Below are positions 43,110 through 55,403 of a DNA stretch of 64,000 nucleotides, piece by piece. The stretch lies in assembly GCA_917880885.1 (NCBI GenBank), contig OU862919.1:17440001-17504000 (forward strand), read 5' to 3'. A model generated the notes under the pieces. The model worked only from the letters and a program-made list of their open reading frames with translations, did no database searches and was not told where the DNA came from. The DNA is from Limnephilus marmoratus. Its lineage: Eukaryota > Arthropoda > Insecta > Trichoptera > Limnephilidae. The position numbers were made by a program, and so were the translations under genes. Within the stretch, counting starts at the first letter, position 1. The number at the start of each line of letters is the position of its first letter.

Positions 43110-46025
43110 TGCTTAGTTATTCGGCAAAATGCCCCGTCCGTTTTTTCAAAAAATTAATTCTTCAACATAATATAAATTCCATGCGATCTGCGTGTTCATA
43201 TCTTCATAAATTAAGTGTGTAATTTTTTACAATGTATTCACACTTTAAACCTCAATATCAGTTCCATACAAATGGCTGGCAGAACCCTGTTGTTTCAAGG
43301 AATCGAAATATTGTTTAGATCTAATAATGTTCTTATTATTATATTGATTGCTCGTACATATCTCCTTTAATACACCCGGACGTAATATTTCTAATAATGT
43401 TCTTTTTCCCCCGTACAACATAGTTTAGCTTGGTTATAACAAGGTTATAACTTAGTTATGGCTTGGTTGTAACTGTTTATTACTCAGTTACATATATCTT
43501 AGTTACGACATGGTTATAGCAAGGTTACACCATGGTTAAAACCGTAATGTGACAAACTTTGCAGCACAAGTCAAGAATCTTCCAGCATCTCAATTTTAAT
43601 AATAAAAATGACATATCATCCCGAAATTGCCTATTACTCGCCCCACAAGGTAAAAGTGATATTTGCACAGTGATAAATGTGAGGTTAGGTGCAATATGGC
43701 GAAGTTAATAGGAGGGTTGGAAGTGTTGGGCTGGAGATGAAGGGGAGGAAAGGAATGAAGCGGTTTTAAGGATTTATATCCCTCGATCTTCCGCTGAGTA
43801 AAATATAATGAGCCAGCTTTACCAAACGATGCTATCGACCTCTTAAGAACGACAGTTGTTTGCTTCATTATTTTTCATTTGGAAAACGTTTAAGGAGTTT
43901 ACTCAGCATTAAGATATTCCACTGCAATATAATTTCCTGCGAGAATTCAAATGAAAATAAAGAAAGCAGAAAAAAATGGAACCGCAATAATGGTTTCAAT
44001 GGAATTTTTTTATTAATTTGTAGGATAACAGAATTTTTTTTTAAATGATTTGTGTTTGTTTTGTTTAATCTACTTACTCGTAAATGTGGCTGATTTTAAA
44101 TATTATTTTTAATAATTCAAGTACACACGCTGTATGATGGTATTACATATTGCTTTTTTCGAACCATGTTGTGTACTATATTTTTATTTAACTTTAAATA
44201 GTTCGTTATATTATATGTCATTTGTACAAATAATAAATATTTAGTAGTACTACTAGTGCTGTGAAAAGTATAAATCATGTCCAAAAAAATATGTTTTTAT
44301 TTTTCTAGTATTTAATTTATCAAAACCAAAATTTTCTCTGTAATCAAAACCTTTTAAAGTAGGTACTTAAAAACTTACCCAAGCAATTATAAAACATATA
44401 TTTTGAACAATATTTTTAAATAAGGAATTGTTCAACTTGTCCAAAGAAACGTCACTATCTCAATAACAATTCATTTATCAAACTTCCTTCAGTACACAAA
44501 ATTAGAAAAATGCTAACAAGAAAGTCTAAATAATTCCGACGATTTCATATTTGAAAGATTTTTTATTGAACCATTAAAACGTGCACAATATTGAACCGGA
44601 AACGGAACGTACAATCGAATTTGCAGAAAGACGAAATACATATACAGGACTACATTAAGCTCAGTTAATAAAAGTTTATGATATAATATTAGTAAATAAA
44701 AAAAAACTTTGCAACAAATAAAATTAATTAGATAATTTCGCACTATTTCATCACTTCTCTCTTCATTTTAGTAATCTACTTAATAATTGATTAACCTAAT
44801 GCTTATAATTTTTTAAATAATTTTCTAGGTACATGATTAACCGTAGATAATAGCGTTTAATTTATACACGTGATCACCTTTTTAAATTAAATTTTACATA
44901 TTGAATTTCACATTAGAATATTATTATTTGTATATTAAGGCAAACACAAGTTACAAGGTACGTAAACTTAAATCATTACATGGAGTATTAGTAGGTAATT
45001 TCGCCTGACACGAGAACGGTTCTTAAAACTTGACTGTTAAATGTATGAGTAATAGTAACATACATCTTCTAAAACATTTCTTTTAAGAATAAAAGCGTAA
45101 ATAACATGAGCAAACGTAAATAAATAATATGATTGTGTATATTTAAAAAGGCAGGTGCAGCTTTTACCAGTCCAAAGCAGCATTTTTCCACAAAAATACA
45201 TGCTTTTAAGTATAAAAAAACATTATACAGATAAAACACTACATTAAAAAATAGTGTACGGACATGTTTGTAGGTTTACACAATAAAATATAGACTTCAG
45301 GATGCTACATTGCTCCATAGTAACAAGCGAGCTTTTACTTGAGCTTTTTTATCCCGTCTCGCACGGAAACATTTTCCAAGCGTTTTTTTTTGCTAGATTT
45401 ATCAACAGAACATAACGCTGCACTTGTTCTGTTTTCTTCTCTATTTCCTGCAGCAAAAGTTTTAATACAAACACTGAAAGCTTCCGCGGTGGGATCTTTT
45501 TAATTTTCATAACAATGCCGGCTTAACTATCCGGCTTAAAATCCCCTACACGGTGTACAACAGCTTAGGTTAGGTAACCAATCCGCAGAAGTCGCAGATA
45601 TTTTTAATAGCGTCGAAAGAACTTACAAAAAGCGTTTCGCAATTCTCTTGAAAACAGTTATTAGCTTACATTTGATTTTCTATGGCCTGATTGAAAATTT
45701 TAATTAAATTACATAATTTTTATTAGTGTACTTCATGATCCCTTTTTAAAAAAAAGTTTTTATCTGTAGTTTTTGAACCGTAAATAAATAAATATTCCTT
45801 TAAGTACCTGGTTTGTCCTACCTGATTTTATTTGAGTTTTAACTATCATTTTTATTTCTACACAATGAAACAACATTAACATACATACAATGGCATTTTG
45901 TGTCGCTTGAAAAGGGTTTCATTTTTTATTTTTAAATTTCACAGTTCCAAAGATCGAAAGCTGTTTTATGTTCATTGCACTAGAGTTATAACTCAAAAGT
46001 TTACAGTTCAGGTACAAATATTTTT
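43110..46025. other. no gene recognised; degenerate repeat at 43428-43545
   Basis: 43428-43545 holds about nine loose copies of gttataacttggttat-like words. The rest is AT-rich without supportable features. ORFs of 62-90 codons show no domain. Confidence 0.5.
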
Positions 46026-46090
46026 TTTTGCTTTTTACATATTTTAATTTTTAACTTTATGAGGAAAACCTTAAATTGTAATCTTAATAT

Positions 46091-46789
46091 TGCTAGCATT
46101 GGCGCTACTTGCGGCCAACGCTAAACCCAAAACCTGGAAAGGACATGCAATAAACAAGCCGGCGGCTAGCTCTGCACAGCCGGCGCGAGCAAGGTCCCTC
46201 TTAAACCCAGGGCGAGTGTCTGTGGTTCGCTTGTTAATTCCTACTCCCCTTCCTTTCCTCAAAATCTCCAGGTCTCTTTCCTCAATCAGAACACAGTTGT
46301 TATGCACGAAAAAGGGTTTTATTCAATTAAAGGTGAACAGGGTTCTACAAAAGGCCAGCATCGGCACTACACACATGAGTATTTGGCTATCTCTAATTAA
46401 TTCTATCATAACGGGGGGAGCTTCTCTCAACTCTCTCTACACGTGTTTAGTGAATTTAAATGTCAGTTCTTAGCACACAGAGGGGTAGCAAGGTTCATTG
46501 GTACTCACAAGCAGGAGATAGGCGGTCGGCAGACAGGATTCTGGGTAGGCGTAAGCCTCTTTAAGCACAATACACAATTAAAGTAAAACATCGTGAGCGT
46601 TTACGGAGAGCGCCTAGCGCGAATCACGGGGAACACAGTTATTCTGCCGAAGGCCGGCGAAGGAATGGGGGCGGGGAGCCGCTCGGCGCTTGGCACGGGC
46701 GCCGCGCGGTGCGGGGAGAGGGGCGGAGGGCCTGTGCAAGGGGTCAATTCGCTATTAGCTCGCACGGGAAACAATTCCGTAACGTAACA
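46091..46789 (-). repeat. 3' LTR
   Basis: On the minus strand it runs TGTTACGTTACGG ... GCCAATGCTAGCA. Differences from the 5' LTR are at 46277 (t/c), 46681 (g/a) and 46707 (c/a). GC-rich for the window. A minus-strand AATAAA lies at about 46316-46321. Confidence 0.95.
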
Positions 46790-46803
46790 CTTCCCCCCTC
46801 GCC
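46790..46803 (-). promoter_or_regulatory. polypurine tract
   Basis: The minus strand reads GCGAGGGGGGAAG directly before TGTTACG of the 3' LTR, the expected place for plus-strand DNA priming. Confidence 0.85.
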
Positions 46804-46897
46804 GCAAAAAAGGCGACGTGGTAATGGAGCAGTAGGGCTAAGAAATCCTCTTACCCTTCTAGCACTTGTGCCAAAAAAAAAAACATCCAAGAGAAAG

Positions 46898-46925
46898 GGG
46901 GGAGAGAGAGAGAGAGAGAAAAAGA
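46898..46925. repeat. (GA)n microsatellite
   Basis: gagagagagagagagag within an A/G-rich region; a second (GA)n run is at 48350-48372. Confidence 0.85.
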
Positions 46926-47544
46926 AAAAGGTTGCTAGCTACAAAATAGTAGAAACAAAAACAAAAGAGAAAAAAAACATGGTGAACAAAGAATTATACA
47001 TGAATGTACATGAAAGAGCAGTGGCATACATAAATATAAACAAGGACCTGCTGGAGAAAGGTACAAGGGTTATGCAGTGATAGAAAAAAAATGACTCTAA
47101 ATTGTATCATTGGTCTGTGAGCTAAGTTTGCGTAGCGTGGTTTGCGTAGGATGTTTGGGGTGTTTGAACGTTGCACTGAAGTTATAAGGTTACTTTGGCC
47201 CGTTTGAGATTACGCTCAAGGAACACTAGGGCCTTAAAAAAAACACGAAGACGAGAACGCAGGATGAGGCTTCTTGGTGGTGGAGAGGGTTCTACCTGTC
47301 ACAGAGGTCAAAAAGGTAGCTGCTTCCGGATCCTGTGGGTGGGCCAGTATGACATCATTGAGGTACTGGAGAGTGGAATTGTAATTGGTGGTTGGTCCTT
47401 TATAGAGGAGGTGGTTTGTGTGCATGACAGCCGTTGTTGTGATGGTGGTTGGTACACTGGTTTGTATACAGTGGGATTGTTGGATGAAAAATTGTTGGTA
47501 TTGTTATTTGCGCAAGGGCACAGGAGCATTGGCATGATGGCAAC

Positions 47545-48005
47545 AGAGCAATTTGCAAGGTGCAGCTGGAACATTTGCAAGATGCAGCAGGAACATTTGT
47601 ACAATGGCAACAGGAACATTTGCGAGATGCCGCAGGAACATTTGTACAATGGCAACAGGAACATTTGCGAGATGCCGCAGGAACATTTGTACAATGGCAA
47701 CAGGAACATTTGCGAGATGCCGCAGGAACATTTGCACGATGGCAACAGGAACATTTGCAAGGTGCCGCAGGAACATTTGCAAGATGCAGCAGGAACATTT
47801 GTACAATGGCAACAGGAACATTTGCGAGATGCCGCAGGAACATTTGTACAATGGCAACAGGAACATTTGCGAGATGCCGCAGGAACATTTGTACAATGGC
47901 AACAGGAACATTTGCGAGATGCCGCAGGAACATTTGCACGATGGCAACAGGAACATTTGCAAGGTGCCGCAGGAACATTTGTACAATGGCAACAGGAACA
48001 TGAAC
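47545..48005. repeat. 45-bp minisatellite in the LTR element
   Basis: About ten copies of a 45-bp unit made of two half-units, each starting aggaacattt (22 bp ending gatgccgc, 23 bp ending aatggcaac). The period is divisible by three and lacks stops, so several frames on both strands stay open (e.g. 47195-48013 plus, 47400-48068 minus). These ORFs are not taken as genes. Confidence 0.9.
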
Positions 48006-48999
48006 CAACTTAGAGCTGACGTGCTCGGGTTTGTTTGAGTGATGGTTTTGTGATGATACAATTCGCAACTACACGCACGACTCACACTAGGTTATGTTAG
48101 GTGTGGTCGGGTGCTTTTGGTACGTAGGGTTTGAAGGCATGGGACCTCCGTGACGGTAGTGAAGGCAGCATGAAGAGAGGCGCAGGTGTAGATAGGGTGA
48201 AGAGCTGCTGGTCTTCTTATTAATCCGGCGAAAAATTATTATTAGAACAAAATTCTTGAAGTTTACCTGCCTGGTAGACCAATGATGAAAAGGTTTGGAG
48301 AGAAACAAGGTGTGCATATTGAGAAAGATTGGATTGGTTTGACGTGTAGAGAGAGAGAGAGACGGAGAGAGAGTTAACTAAGTGTAACTACAGACTTATA
48401 CATATTACAAAGGTACGTATTCAAGGAAGGTTCTGTTTAACCCATTTAGTTTTTTTTTAAACTAAATATTTTTCCAAGAACACGTAGGTAAGGGTTTGTA
48501 CGTATGACAAAATGCCCCCTTTCGAAAGAAGTTGGTCTTCCATGACCTATGCTCACGTCTATACGGTAGCATTTTTTCTACTTTCGAAGAACAAAAACAT
48601 TGAGTACAAATAAGTTATAAAATTGGGAAAGGAGTAGGAAGTTGAAAGGATCCGTGTATGAAGGTTGTCCCATTTGACAAACGAAACGCCAAGTGCATAA
48701 CGCATATATCCCCATTCACGGATAATTTCGAGGAAGGGAAAGGGTGACAATTGGGAACATTTGAACGAAGAAAACTGCTGAGGACTCGGCTATTTCCGAA
48801 ATTCGACCTCTGAGTGGAAGGTGAAACAAGGTCTACAGCAGTTATCCTGGCACATTACAATACCATTTGGTAGTGTGGGACAAAAGGAATACACTGACAT
48901 AAAAAATTTCTGATAACAGAAAATAAAAGGCGCGTGATCTACACTTGGTAGGTCACACAAACATGGGGGTAGATATTATTTCGTTCGCACGACTCATGG

Positions 49000-49380
49000 T
49001 GAGTATTGTAACGTCTTCACGTTTGGTGCAGGAATGAACGATTTACAACAAATTTTGCCCAGTATTGAAAGACAGTAGCCCAATTACGTTCGAAAATGTG
49101 GGTCCCCATTCAATACAGACGGCGGGTTAAGCGGTTCTCATGCCAAAGGACACACGACCAACTTAGTAACATTTAGTTATGAGTATAAAGTAATTATAAC
49201 GAGCTTCTCGTATCATGGCGGATGTTTTGAGGATCTCTCCTATGATGGTAGATATTGTCACGTTTTCACGTCTCACGTGACAGGAATGAACGATTTACAA
49301 CAAATTTGCCCAGTATTGAAAGACAGTAGCCCAATTACGTTCGAAAATGTGGGTCCCCATTCAATACAGACGGCGGTTTT
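49000..49380. repeat. diverged direct repeat in the LTR element
   Basis: A block of about 110 bp (tattgtaacgtcttcacg, ggaatgaacgatttacaaca, cccaattacgttcgaaaatg, ccattcaatacagacggcgg) occurs at 49014-49126 and again at 49256-49376. Confidence 0.85.
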
Positions 49381-50825
49381 GCAATGATGTAATTAATACG
49401 GCACTGCTGTAGCTTAATAATTTCATATTATAGCATACGTTACAAGACTTGCCAAAAGGCGATAAACACAAATTTTATTGAAGATCTGGCCAAGATTTTA
49501 AACTCCAAACAAGAATAATGGTACAATAAAGGACAAAAGAAACTGATGTCATGATAAAATATTGTACCTCATAATGAAGTTGTATATGTACAAAGAACAA
49601 TGTTAATGAAGGGACGAAACGTATTGCCACTTTTATAACAAAAAAATTTTTCTCAGAATCCGACAAAATACGATTCTGGAAAAAAATAGAGCAATTGGGT
49701 TGAGCGCCATTCTAATTTTTGGAAAAAGAAGAAAAAACCACAAGTAGCAAAAAGGTTGCTCTTGAATTGTTTCGAATCCAGCGAATGTGACCTGATAGGT
49801 GTGTTCATTTGGTGTATTCGAAACGATCCCCAATATACAACATTACTATGAATGTGTTAGGATGGGGTGAAGAGGAAAAAGAAAAAGAAAAAATGGGAGG
49901 ATTTCCTATTATAACGGAAATCGTCGCGACATTCTTACAATATGGTGCTGTGACCATAGTAGTGAGCTGCGGCAATGGTCTGAAACCAATGGTTATTATA
50001 CAGACTTGCACTTATGATTTTATATTTACAACATTAGGGTAGGGACGTACTGGTACGGCAAAAACCCGACACAAAACAATTTAAAAAAGGTGATATGACA
50101 AGATGAGGCGATGAGGTGAGAAAAAAAAACGCGCGGATGCTGCAAGAATTGTGAAAAGGAAAGCGACGTCTTGGAGCAGGAGTTTTCCGGAACCGTTGAT
50201 GGTAGGAGGAAAAGGAGGCCCTTTCCCGAAGTGATCAATTTCAGGAAGAGGATGCATACAAGTATGAAAACGGTGCCCCAAGAGGTGCTCTTGTGGTACA
50301 GCAGGCAAGGCACGCAGGATGTACAAGAACATATAAAATTATGCAAAAAGAAAAAGAATGTACAGGAGTTAGGCTACCGTTGACATTAATGTGCCTTCGG
50401 GTGTAAGGATTACCTTACGAATGCCCATATGGGTGATTATTTACATTTAATATTTACATGTAACTCACGTCACTTATGACAAGAGTTTTGCCAATTTGAT
50501 AACGCCTGAGTACTTGATGTGATGGAATTTACTGATTCCGTCACAGTAAGGCATTTTGGATTTATTCCTAGGAGAAATCTTTCTATTTCTCAGGGCCTGT
50601 AGTAATTCTTCCTTTATTGAAGTAAAGACGTGCGGGATTATACCCAGCGTAACTTGAGGAACTTCCATGGTGTATAAGATCGTATCAGAGTGACCTTATG
50701 TTGGAAAAAGTGAGAACTAGACTCGCAATTGGAAAGAAATTGGGCAGAGATTGACCACTGGGGACGTATTTTTACAAAAAGTTTTTGAAAAAAAAACGCG
50801 TTTTTTATAAGTGTTTGGTTTATTT

Positions 50826-51470
50826 GAAAATTTGGGCAGGGGTTTCCCTTAAAAAACGTGATTTTGTGAAAAAATCCAGATGTTTTGAAAATTTGTTGAA
50901 AATTTTCAAAGTCCAAAAACGAGAAAAATTTGGGCAGCGGTTTCCCTTAAAAAACGTGATTTTGTGAAAAAATCCAGATGTTTTGGAAATTTGTTGAAAA
51001 TTTTCAAAGTCCAAGAACGAGAAAAATTTGGGCAGCGGTTTCCCTTAAAAAACGTGATTTTGTGAAAAAATCCAGGTGTTTTGGAAATTTCTTGAAAAAT
51101 TTTTTCAAAGTCCGAAAACGAGAAAAAATTGGGCAGCGGTTTCCCTTAAAAAACGTGATTTTGTGAAAAAATCCAGATGTTTTGGGAATTTGTTGAAAAT
51201 TTTCAAAGTCCATAAACGAGAAAAAATTGGGCAGCGGTTTCCCTTAAAAAACGTGATTTTGTGAAAAAATCCAGATGTTTTGGAAATTTGTTGAAAATTT
51301 TCAAAGTCCGGATATGAAAATTTCACGGGCCGGGATTCACCTTAATGAAACACGTTTTTAGAATTTATTCCGATGTTTTTGAAAAATGTTTGCAAATTTG
51401 CAAAAGTCCGGAAATAAAAAACGGAAACGAGGTTCGCCTTAAACGAACATGTTTTTAGAATATTTCCATT
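50826..51470. repeat. 98-bp tandem array in the LTR element
   Basis: Five good copies start at gggcag positions 50834, 50932, 51030, 51131 and 51229 (spacing 98, 98, 101, 98). Two degenerate copies follow to about 51470. The unit contains ggtttcccttaaaaaacgtg and aaatccagatgttttggaaa. Short overlapping ORFs on both strands follow the repeat. Confidence 0.95.
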
Positions 51471-52451
51471 TCCTTTCCAAAGGGGGGTTCTTCAGAAAAG
51501 GAAAGAAATATTTTTTCTTTTATACAAGTTTTCGTGGAAGTATTTGTTTGAAAATTCAACAATGTCTTGGGGAATCAGTTCTTTATTTACGTGGCTAGAC
51601 TGTAGCCTGATTTGAGCATCACCAATTATTGGTATTTATCCGCCGACTTCCTTTTGTCATAACAAGTTATATGCAGAAATGTGCATACGTAATGTAATGC
51701 CTGACTCGAGGAATCGACGTCAACGCGAACCGAACGTCTTTCAAATTATGTCGTCTGTTTCTTACGAAAGAAAAAAAAGCTAAATGATGAAACAGGCGGC
51801 AAAATTAGAAAAATGCTCAATTGTCAAAAGGTAGAAAGAATTTAATCCACTTGTTTCCCTTAAGCTGCAAAATATGCCGTTATATATACAGGCCAGTATT
51901 TTGCGAAATAGTCCCCTATTCGCAGAATATGTCGATATCAAATACAGACCAGCACACTGCGGAATAAGTTTATTAATAAAAACTGGTTAATTAACTTTCG
52001 GGAAACGAAGCGGGTAATTGGTTTATCATATACAGGATTTTAATTGTTGAATAACTTTGTTTTAAATATTAGTGTACATTTCCACTATTAATCTTGTATT
52101 TGAAACTAGCAAATTTAGTCGGTCGACACTTGTAAACACTATATTATTCACGACGGCAACTTTCTTGGTTGAGCACTTTACGTAGGAATACCGGTGATAA
52201 TGTTTTGTCGAGTGACGACTCGAAAATGAAGGAATCGTGCCCGTGATAATTTAAATTGCAATTCGAAGTTACAATCGCGCCGGGGTTCTTGATGGAAATG
52301 CTAGACAAATTGGGAGTAACAAGACAAAACATTATACATTATAAAGTTTAAACAATTGCTGATTGAAGAACGAGACTGTGGGACCGTGAAGAGGGAGGAA
52401 AAAAAATGCCACACGTCGGGCGACAGTGCTAGCATTAAAACGCAAAAAAAA

Positions 52452-52469
52452 AGCACCACGTTGGGCCCA
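52452..52469 (-). promoter_or_regulatory. primer binding site, tRNA-Lys type
   Basis: On the minus strand, one base after the 5' LTR, is TGGGCCCAACGTGGTGC. It matches the complement of an insect tRNA-Lys 3' end (TGGCGCCCAACGTGGGGC) with one deletion and one change. Confidence 0.8.
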
Positions 52470-52470
52470 G

Positions 52471-53169
52471 TGCTAGCATTGGCGCTACTTGCGGCCAACG
52501 CTAAACCCAAAACCTGGAAAGGACATGCAATAAACAAGCCGGCGGCTAGCTCTGCACAGCCGGCGCGAGCAAGGTCCCTCTTAAACCCAGGGCGAGTGTC
52601 TGTGGTTCGCTTGTTAATTCCTACTCCCCTTCCTTTCCTCAAAATCTCCAGGTCTCCTTCCTCAATCAGAACACAGTTGTTATGCACGAAAAAGGGTTTT
52701 ATTCAATTAAAGGTGAACAGGGTTCTACAAAAGGCCAGCATCGGCACTACACACATGAGTATTTGGCTATCTCTAATTAATTCTATCATAACGGGGGGAG
52801 CTTCTCTCAACTCTCTCTACACGTGTTTAGTGAATTTAAATGTCAGTTCTTAGCACACAGAGGGGTAGCAAGGTTCATTGGTACTCACAAGCAGGAGATA
52901 GGCGGTCGGCAGACAGGATTCTGGGTAGGCGTAAGCCTCTTTAAGCACAATACACAATTAAAGTAAAACATCGTGAGCGTTTACGGAGAGCGCCTAGCGC
53001 GAATCACGGGGAACACAGTTATTCTGCCGAAGGCCGGCGAAGGAATGGGGGCGGGGAGCCACTCGGCGCTTGGCACGGGCGCCGCGAGGTGCGGGGAGAG
53101 GGGCGGAGGGCCTGTGCAAGGGGTCAATTCGCTATTAGCTCGCACGGGAAACAATTCCGTAACGTAACA
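52471..53169 (-). repeat. 5' LTR
   Basis: 699 bp, 696 identical to the 3' LTR, same TG...CA ends. As the 5' copy it should carry the active promoter. Confidence 0.95.
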
Positions 53170-53242
53170 ATATATAAAACAAAGTCAGGTTAGTTACACT
53201 ATTTATAACTCGAGATCGGCCGGACCGATTTTGATGATCTTT

Positions 53243-53378
53243 GATTTGTTGGATTACTCCATGTTGCAGATTGGAAGACGACGGCCGAGGACAGAGGGCG
53301 GTGGAGGCTTATTTTGAAGGAGGCCAAGGCTCGAAATGGGCTGTAGCGCCATTGAAGAAGAAGAAGATTTGTTGGATT
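53243..53378 (+). mobile_element. 110-bp LINE tail in Helitron 2, 13-bp TSD
   Basis: TSD gatttgttggatt lies at 53243-53255 and 53366-53378. Helitron 1 shows the unbroken site (gatttggtggatttgtc). The insert encodes ADWKTTAEDRGRWRLILKEA, then KARNGL and a stop, matching NWRELAQNRDEWRKTLEEAK at 61240-61300. It ends in (gaa)n. Confidence 0.9.
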
Positions 53379-53759
53379 TGTTTCCGCCCCGGATAACAGA
53401 ATAACTATTAAAACATTGCCAAAATTCACGGAAAAGAAAGTTGTGAAGAAAAATATTTTTTTCATACATTTTGTATGGAACGAATTCTCATATTTTGAAA
53501 GAACGGCAGCAATATTGTGATAGGTATAATATTTAACTGTGCGTGAATTCCAAAAATTCAAAAACGTCAAATGTCAATGCGCTGATTGTTTTGCTTTTGT
53601 TCTTAATCTTATAATGCTGCCCCTCTATCTTACACACTAAATTTCAATAGTAGAAAATGAGACAAACGGTGAACGTATGTCTCTGCATCCCTCCAAAGGA
53701 AAAATACAATAGTAATAAATCTCTGAAATGAAACGCATTTTTTTTACGTAAGTTCCACT

Positions 53760-54230
53760 CCGGATCCATGTCATCTTAGGGGATGCTGTGTGGAGGGTCT
53801 TTTTAAGGAAGGGTAGGATAGGAAGTTCTGGGAAGGAAAAAGGCATGAGGGGTGGGTAGGAATCTGGAGATCAGTGTATCGGGGAGTGGATCCATCCCTC
53901 CAACTGCGGTGCAAGGCCATTGATTTGACCGGAATTGACCTTTTACCTTGACCTGTCCAGCCTGACTCTTTCGAACCATTGGTCGAGAGAATCCGGACGG
54001 AAAGGTCAAAAGGCCTCCCTCAACCAGTCTATCTCGATCCGGCCCGCCACGCAGCATGTGGCAGACGCATTCGCAGCCAAGACCAGCACAAAAGTCACCC
54101 CATGAACCAAAGCACCCCTAAATCACCAAACGTAGCAAACCACTTGGGGTGACCGATGGCAGAGGTGTTGGTTATCCAATAAATGGTTCCCGGGGCGGCG
54201 GCACCCGTACCCGCTTCCTTTCAAAAATTC
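53760..54230 (-). repeat. dispersed repeat E inside Helitron 2
   Basis: Minus-strand copy containing tgctgtgtggagggtctttt, ggtgcaaggcc, ggtcaaaaggcctccctcaa and ggttatccaataaatggttc. The best copy of the whole repeat. Confidence 0.65.
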
Positions 54231-54644
54231 CCGTAAGTAAGTGGAAAAGTAAGAAAGTCACAATAAATATAAATCCGTACACAACGCCATCTCTGATACT
54301 GGCAAAAACAAACACGGACAGTAGCGCATCGATAATTGCTTCATTGTGTAATTTTTAACTTAATATAAAAACATAATTTAATTCAACAGTTATTGATTCT
54401 GAGGCGGTATGAAGTTCGTCGGGTCAGCTAGTATTTAATTAAATGAAGACAATATTAGCGAAACTCAATCGAAAATCTGGAGACAGAAAAATCAGAAAAG
54501 GAAATTGGCTTCTCTGGGATTTGAACCAAAAGCAAAAGGTCCTGGGTTCGACTCCCAGAGGTGCCAATATCTTTTTCTGATTTTTCTGTCTCCAGATTTT
54601 CGATTGAGTTTTGCTAATATTGTCTTTATTTTTTTTGTGTTGCT

Positions 54645-55400
54645 TTTTGGCGTAAATAGAAAAAAATATTGAATTTGAATAAAACAGTACTTTAATAAAA
54701 ACAACCATGTTCTTTCCTTCTTCGTGTGGTATGTCTTGTTATATTTACTCTTTATCTTGCAAAGAAGTAATAAACCGTAGAGATTGATCGTAGCCCAGGG
54801 AGTGGCGGGGTCAAGCCGTAGCACCGAGCACCATAGAGTCGTAGCACTGTAGAGTCGTAGAGGGAGAAGAAACGTACAGGCTGGCATGGTACATAACAGC
54901 CCCCAGCGGCACTAGAAATAGCAAGAGGAAGAATAACGAAGGGAATAAATCTCAGTCCGCGGAGGGAGGTTATTACATTATATACCCTACGACCCTTCCC
55001 GAGTTAATAGGGAACTTGATACGTAAGAGAAATGCAATTAATGTTAGGTCACCCGTAAAAAAATTTTATGTTTGTACCTACCTTTGAAAATCAGAAAAAG
55101 TTCTTGTTCATGGCGGAGTAACGATTTCATAGCACGGTCGCCACCATTTTTCAAACATATTTTCTCATAATCTTCTCTTTTTCCTATATCCATCGCTTCG
55201 ACGAGGCCTTGTCCCAAGGCCGATTACAGTACAGACCTTGACGCGCAATGGATTTTAAAATTTTCAGATTAGTGTCATCGAGCAACGACAGTTTACAAGT
55301 TGGTGGAGGTTGTTGTTGATACTCGTTGTTACAGCTGATTTGTGGTTGTTTGAATGTTTGTTGCCATAAGCATATAAAATAAACAGAATGATTAGAATAT
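54645..55400. other. no gene recognised
   Basis: On the minus strand at about 54887 a sequence starts TGTTATGTACCATG after CTGGGGGC and could be an LTR start next to a purine tract. I found no matching end or TSD. Confidence 0.3.
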
Positions 55401-55403
55401 TTT

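Larger units (their letters stand above)
46091..53169 (-). mobile_element. 7.08-kb non-autonomous LTR retrotransposon (LARD-like)
   Basis: Two 699-bp LTRs differ at three sites (0.43%). TSD ATAT lies at 46087-46090 and 53170-53173. On the minus strand the primer site and polypurine tract are in the right places, so transcription runs from 53169 to 46091. The 5,681-bp interior has no recognisable gag, protease, RT, RNase H or integrase and no ORF beyond repeat artefacts. That fits a large retrotransposon derivative mobilised by a relative. The ATAT target suits Gypsy-type integrases (inference). Confidence 0.9.
46082..54431 (+). mobile_element. Helitron 2, split by an LTR element
   Basis: TCTTAATAT (46082-46090) plus ATAAAAC from 53174 recreates the Helitron 1 start TCTTAATATATAAAAC. 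The 3' end GGGTCAGCTAG is at 54421-54431. It is inserted between A 46081 and T 54432. The inner part (53174-53700) parallels Helitron 1. It also carries a LINE tail (53256-53365) and repeat E (53760-54230). No helicase remains. Confidence 0.85.
46030..54640. mobile_element. tRNA fold-back element interrupted by Helitron 2
   Basis: 46030-46081 (tttttaactttatgaggaaa to attgtaa) and 54432-54640 (tatttaattaaatgaagaca onward) are the two halves of one element. The copy at 21485 shows the joined sequence gtaatatttaattaaatgaag. The right half contains both arms of the palindrome and a damaged tRNA T-arm centre (54510-54570). Confidence 0.85.

Noticed and set aside
45520..45600. Short GC-richer stretch as a promoter or exon
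   Set aside because: No ORF, motif or repeat support.
47195..48068. Long ORFs on both strands (272 and 222 codons)
   Set aside because: Driven by the 45-bp stop-free array; the non-repeat ends show no domain. Kept only as a low-interest finding.
46091..53169. Segmental duplication as explanation of the two 699-bp copies
   Set aside because: TG...CA ends, 4-bp TSD, primer site and purine tract show they are LTRs of one element.
54700..54900. Solo LTR on the minus strand starting TGTTATGTACC
   Set aside because: No matching CA end, TSD or second copy could be found by eye.
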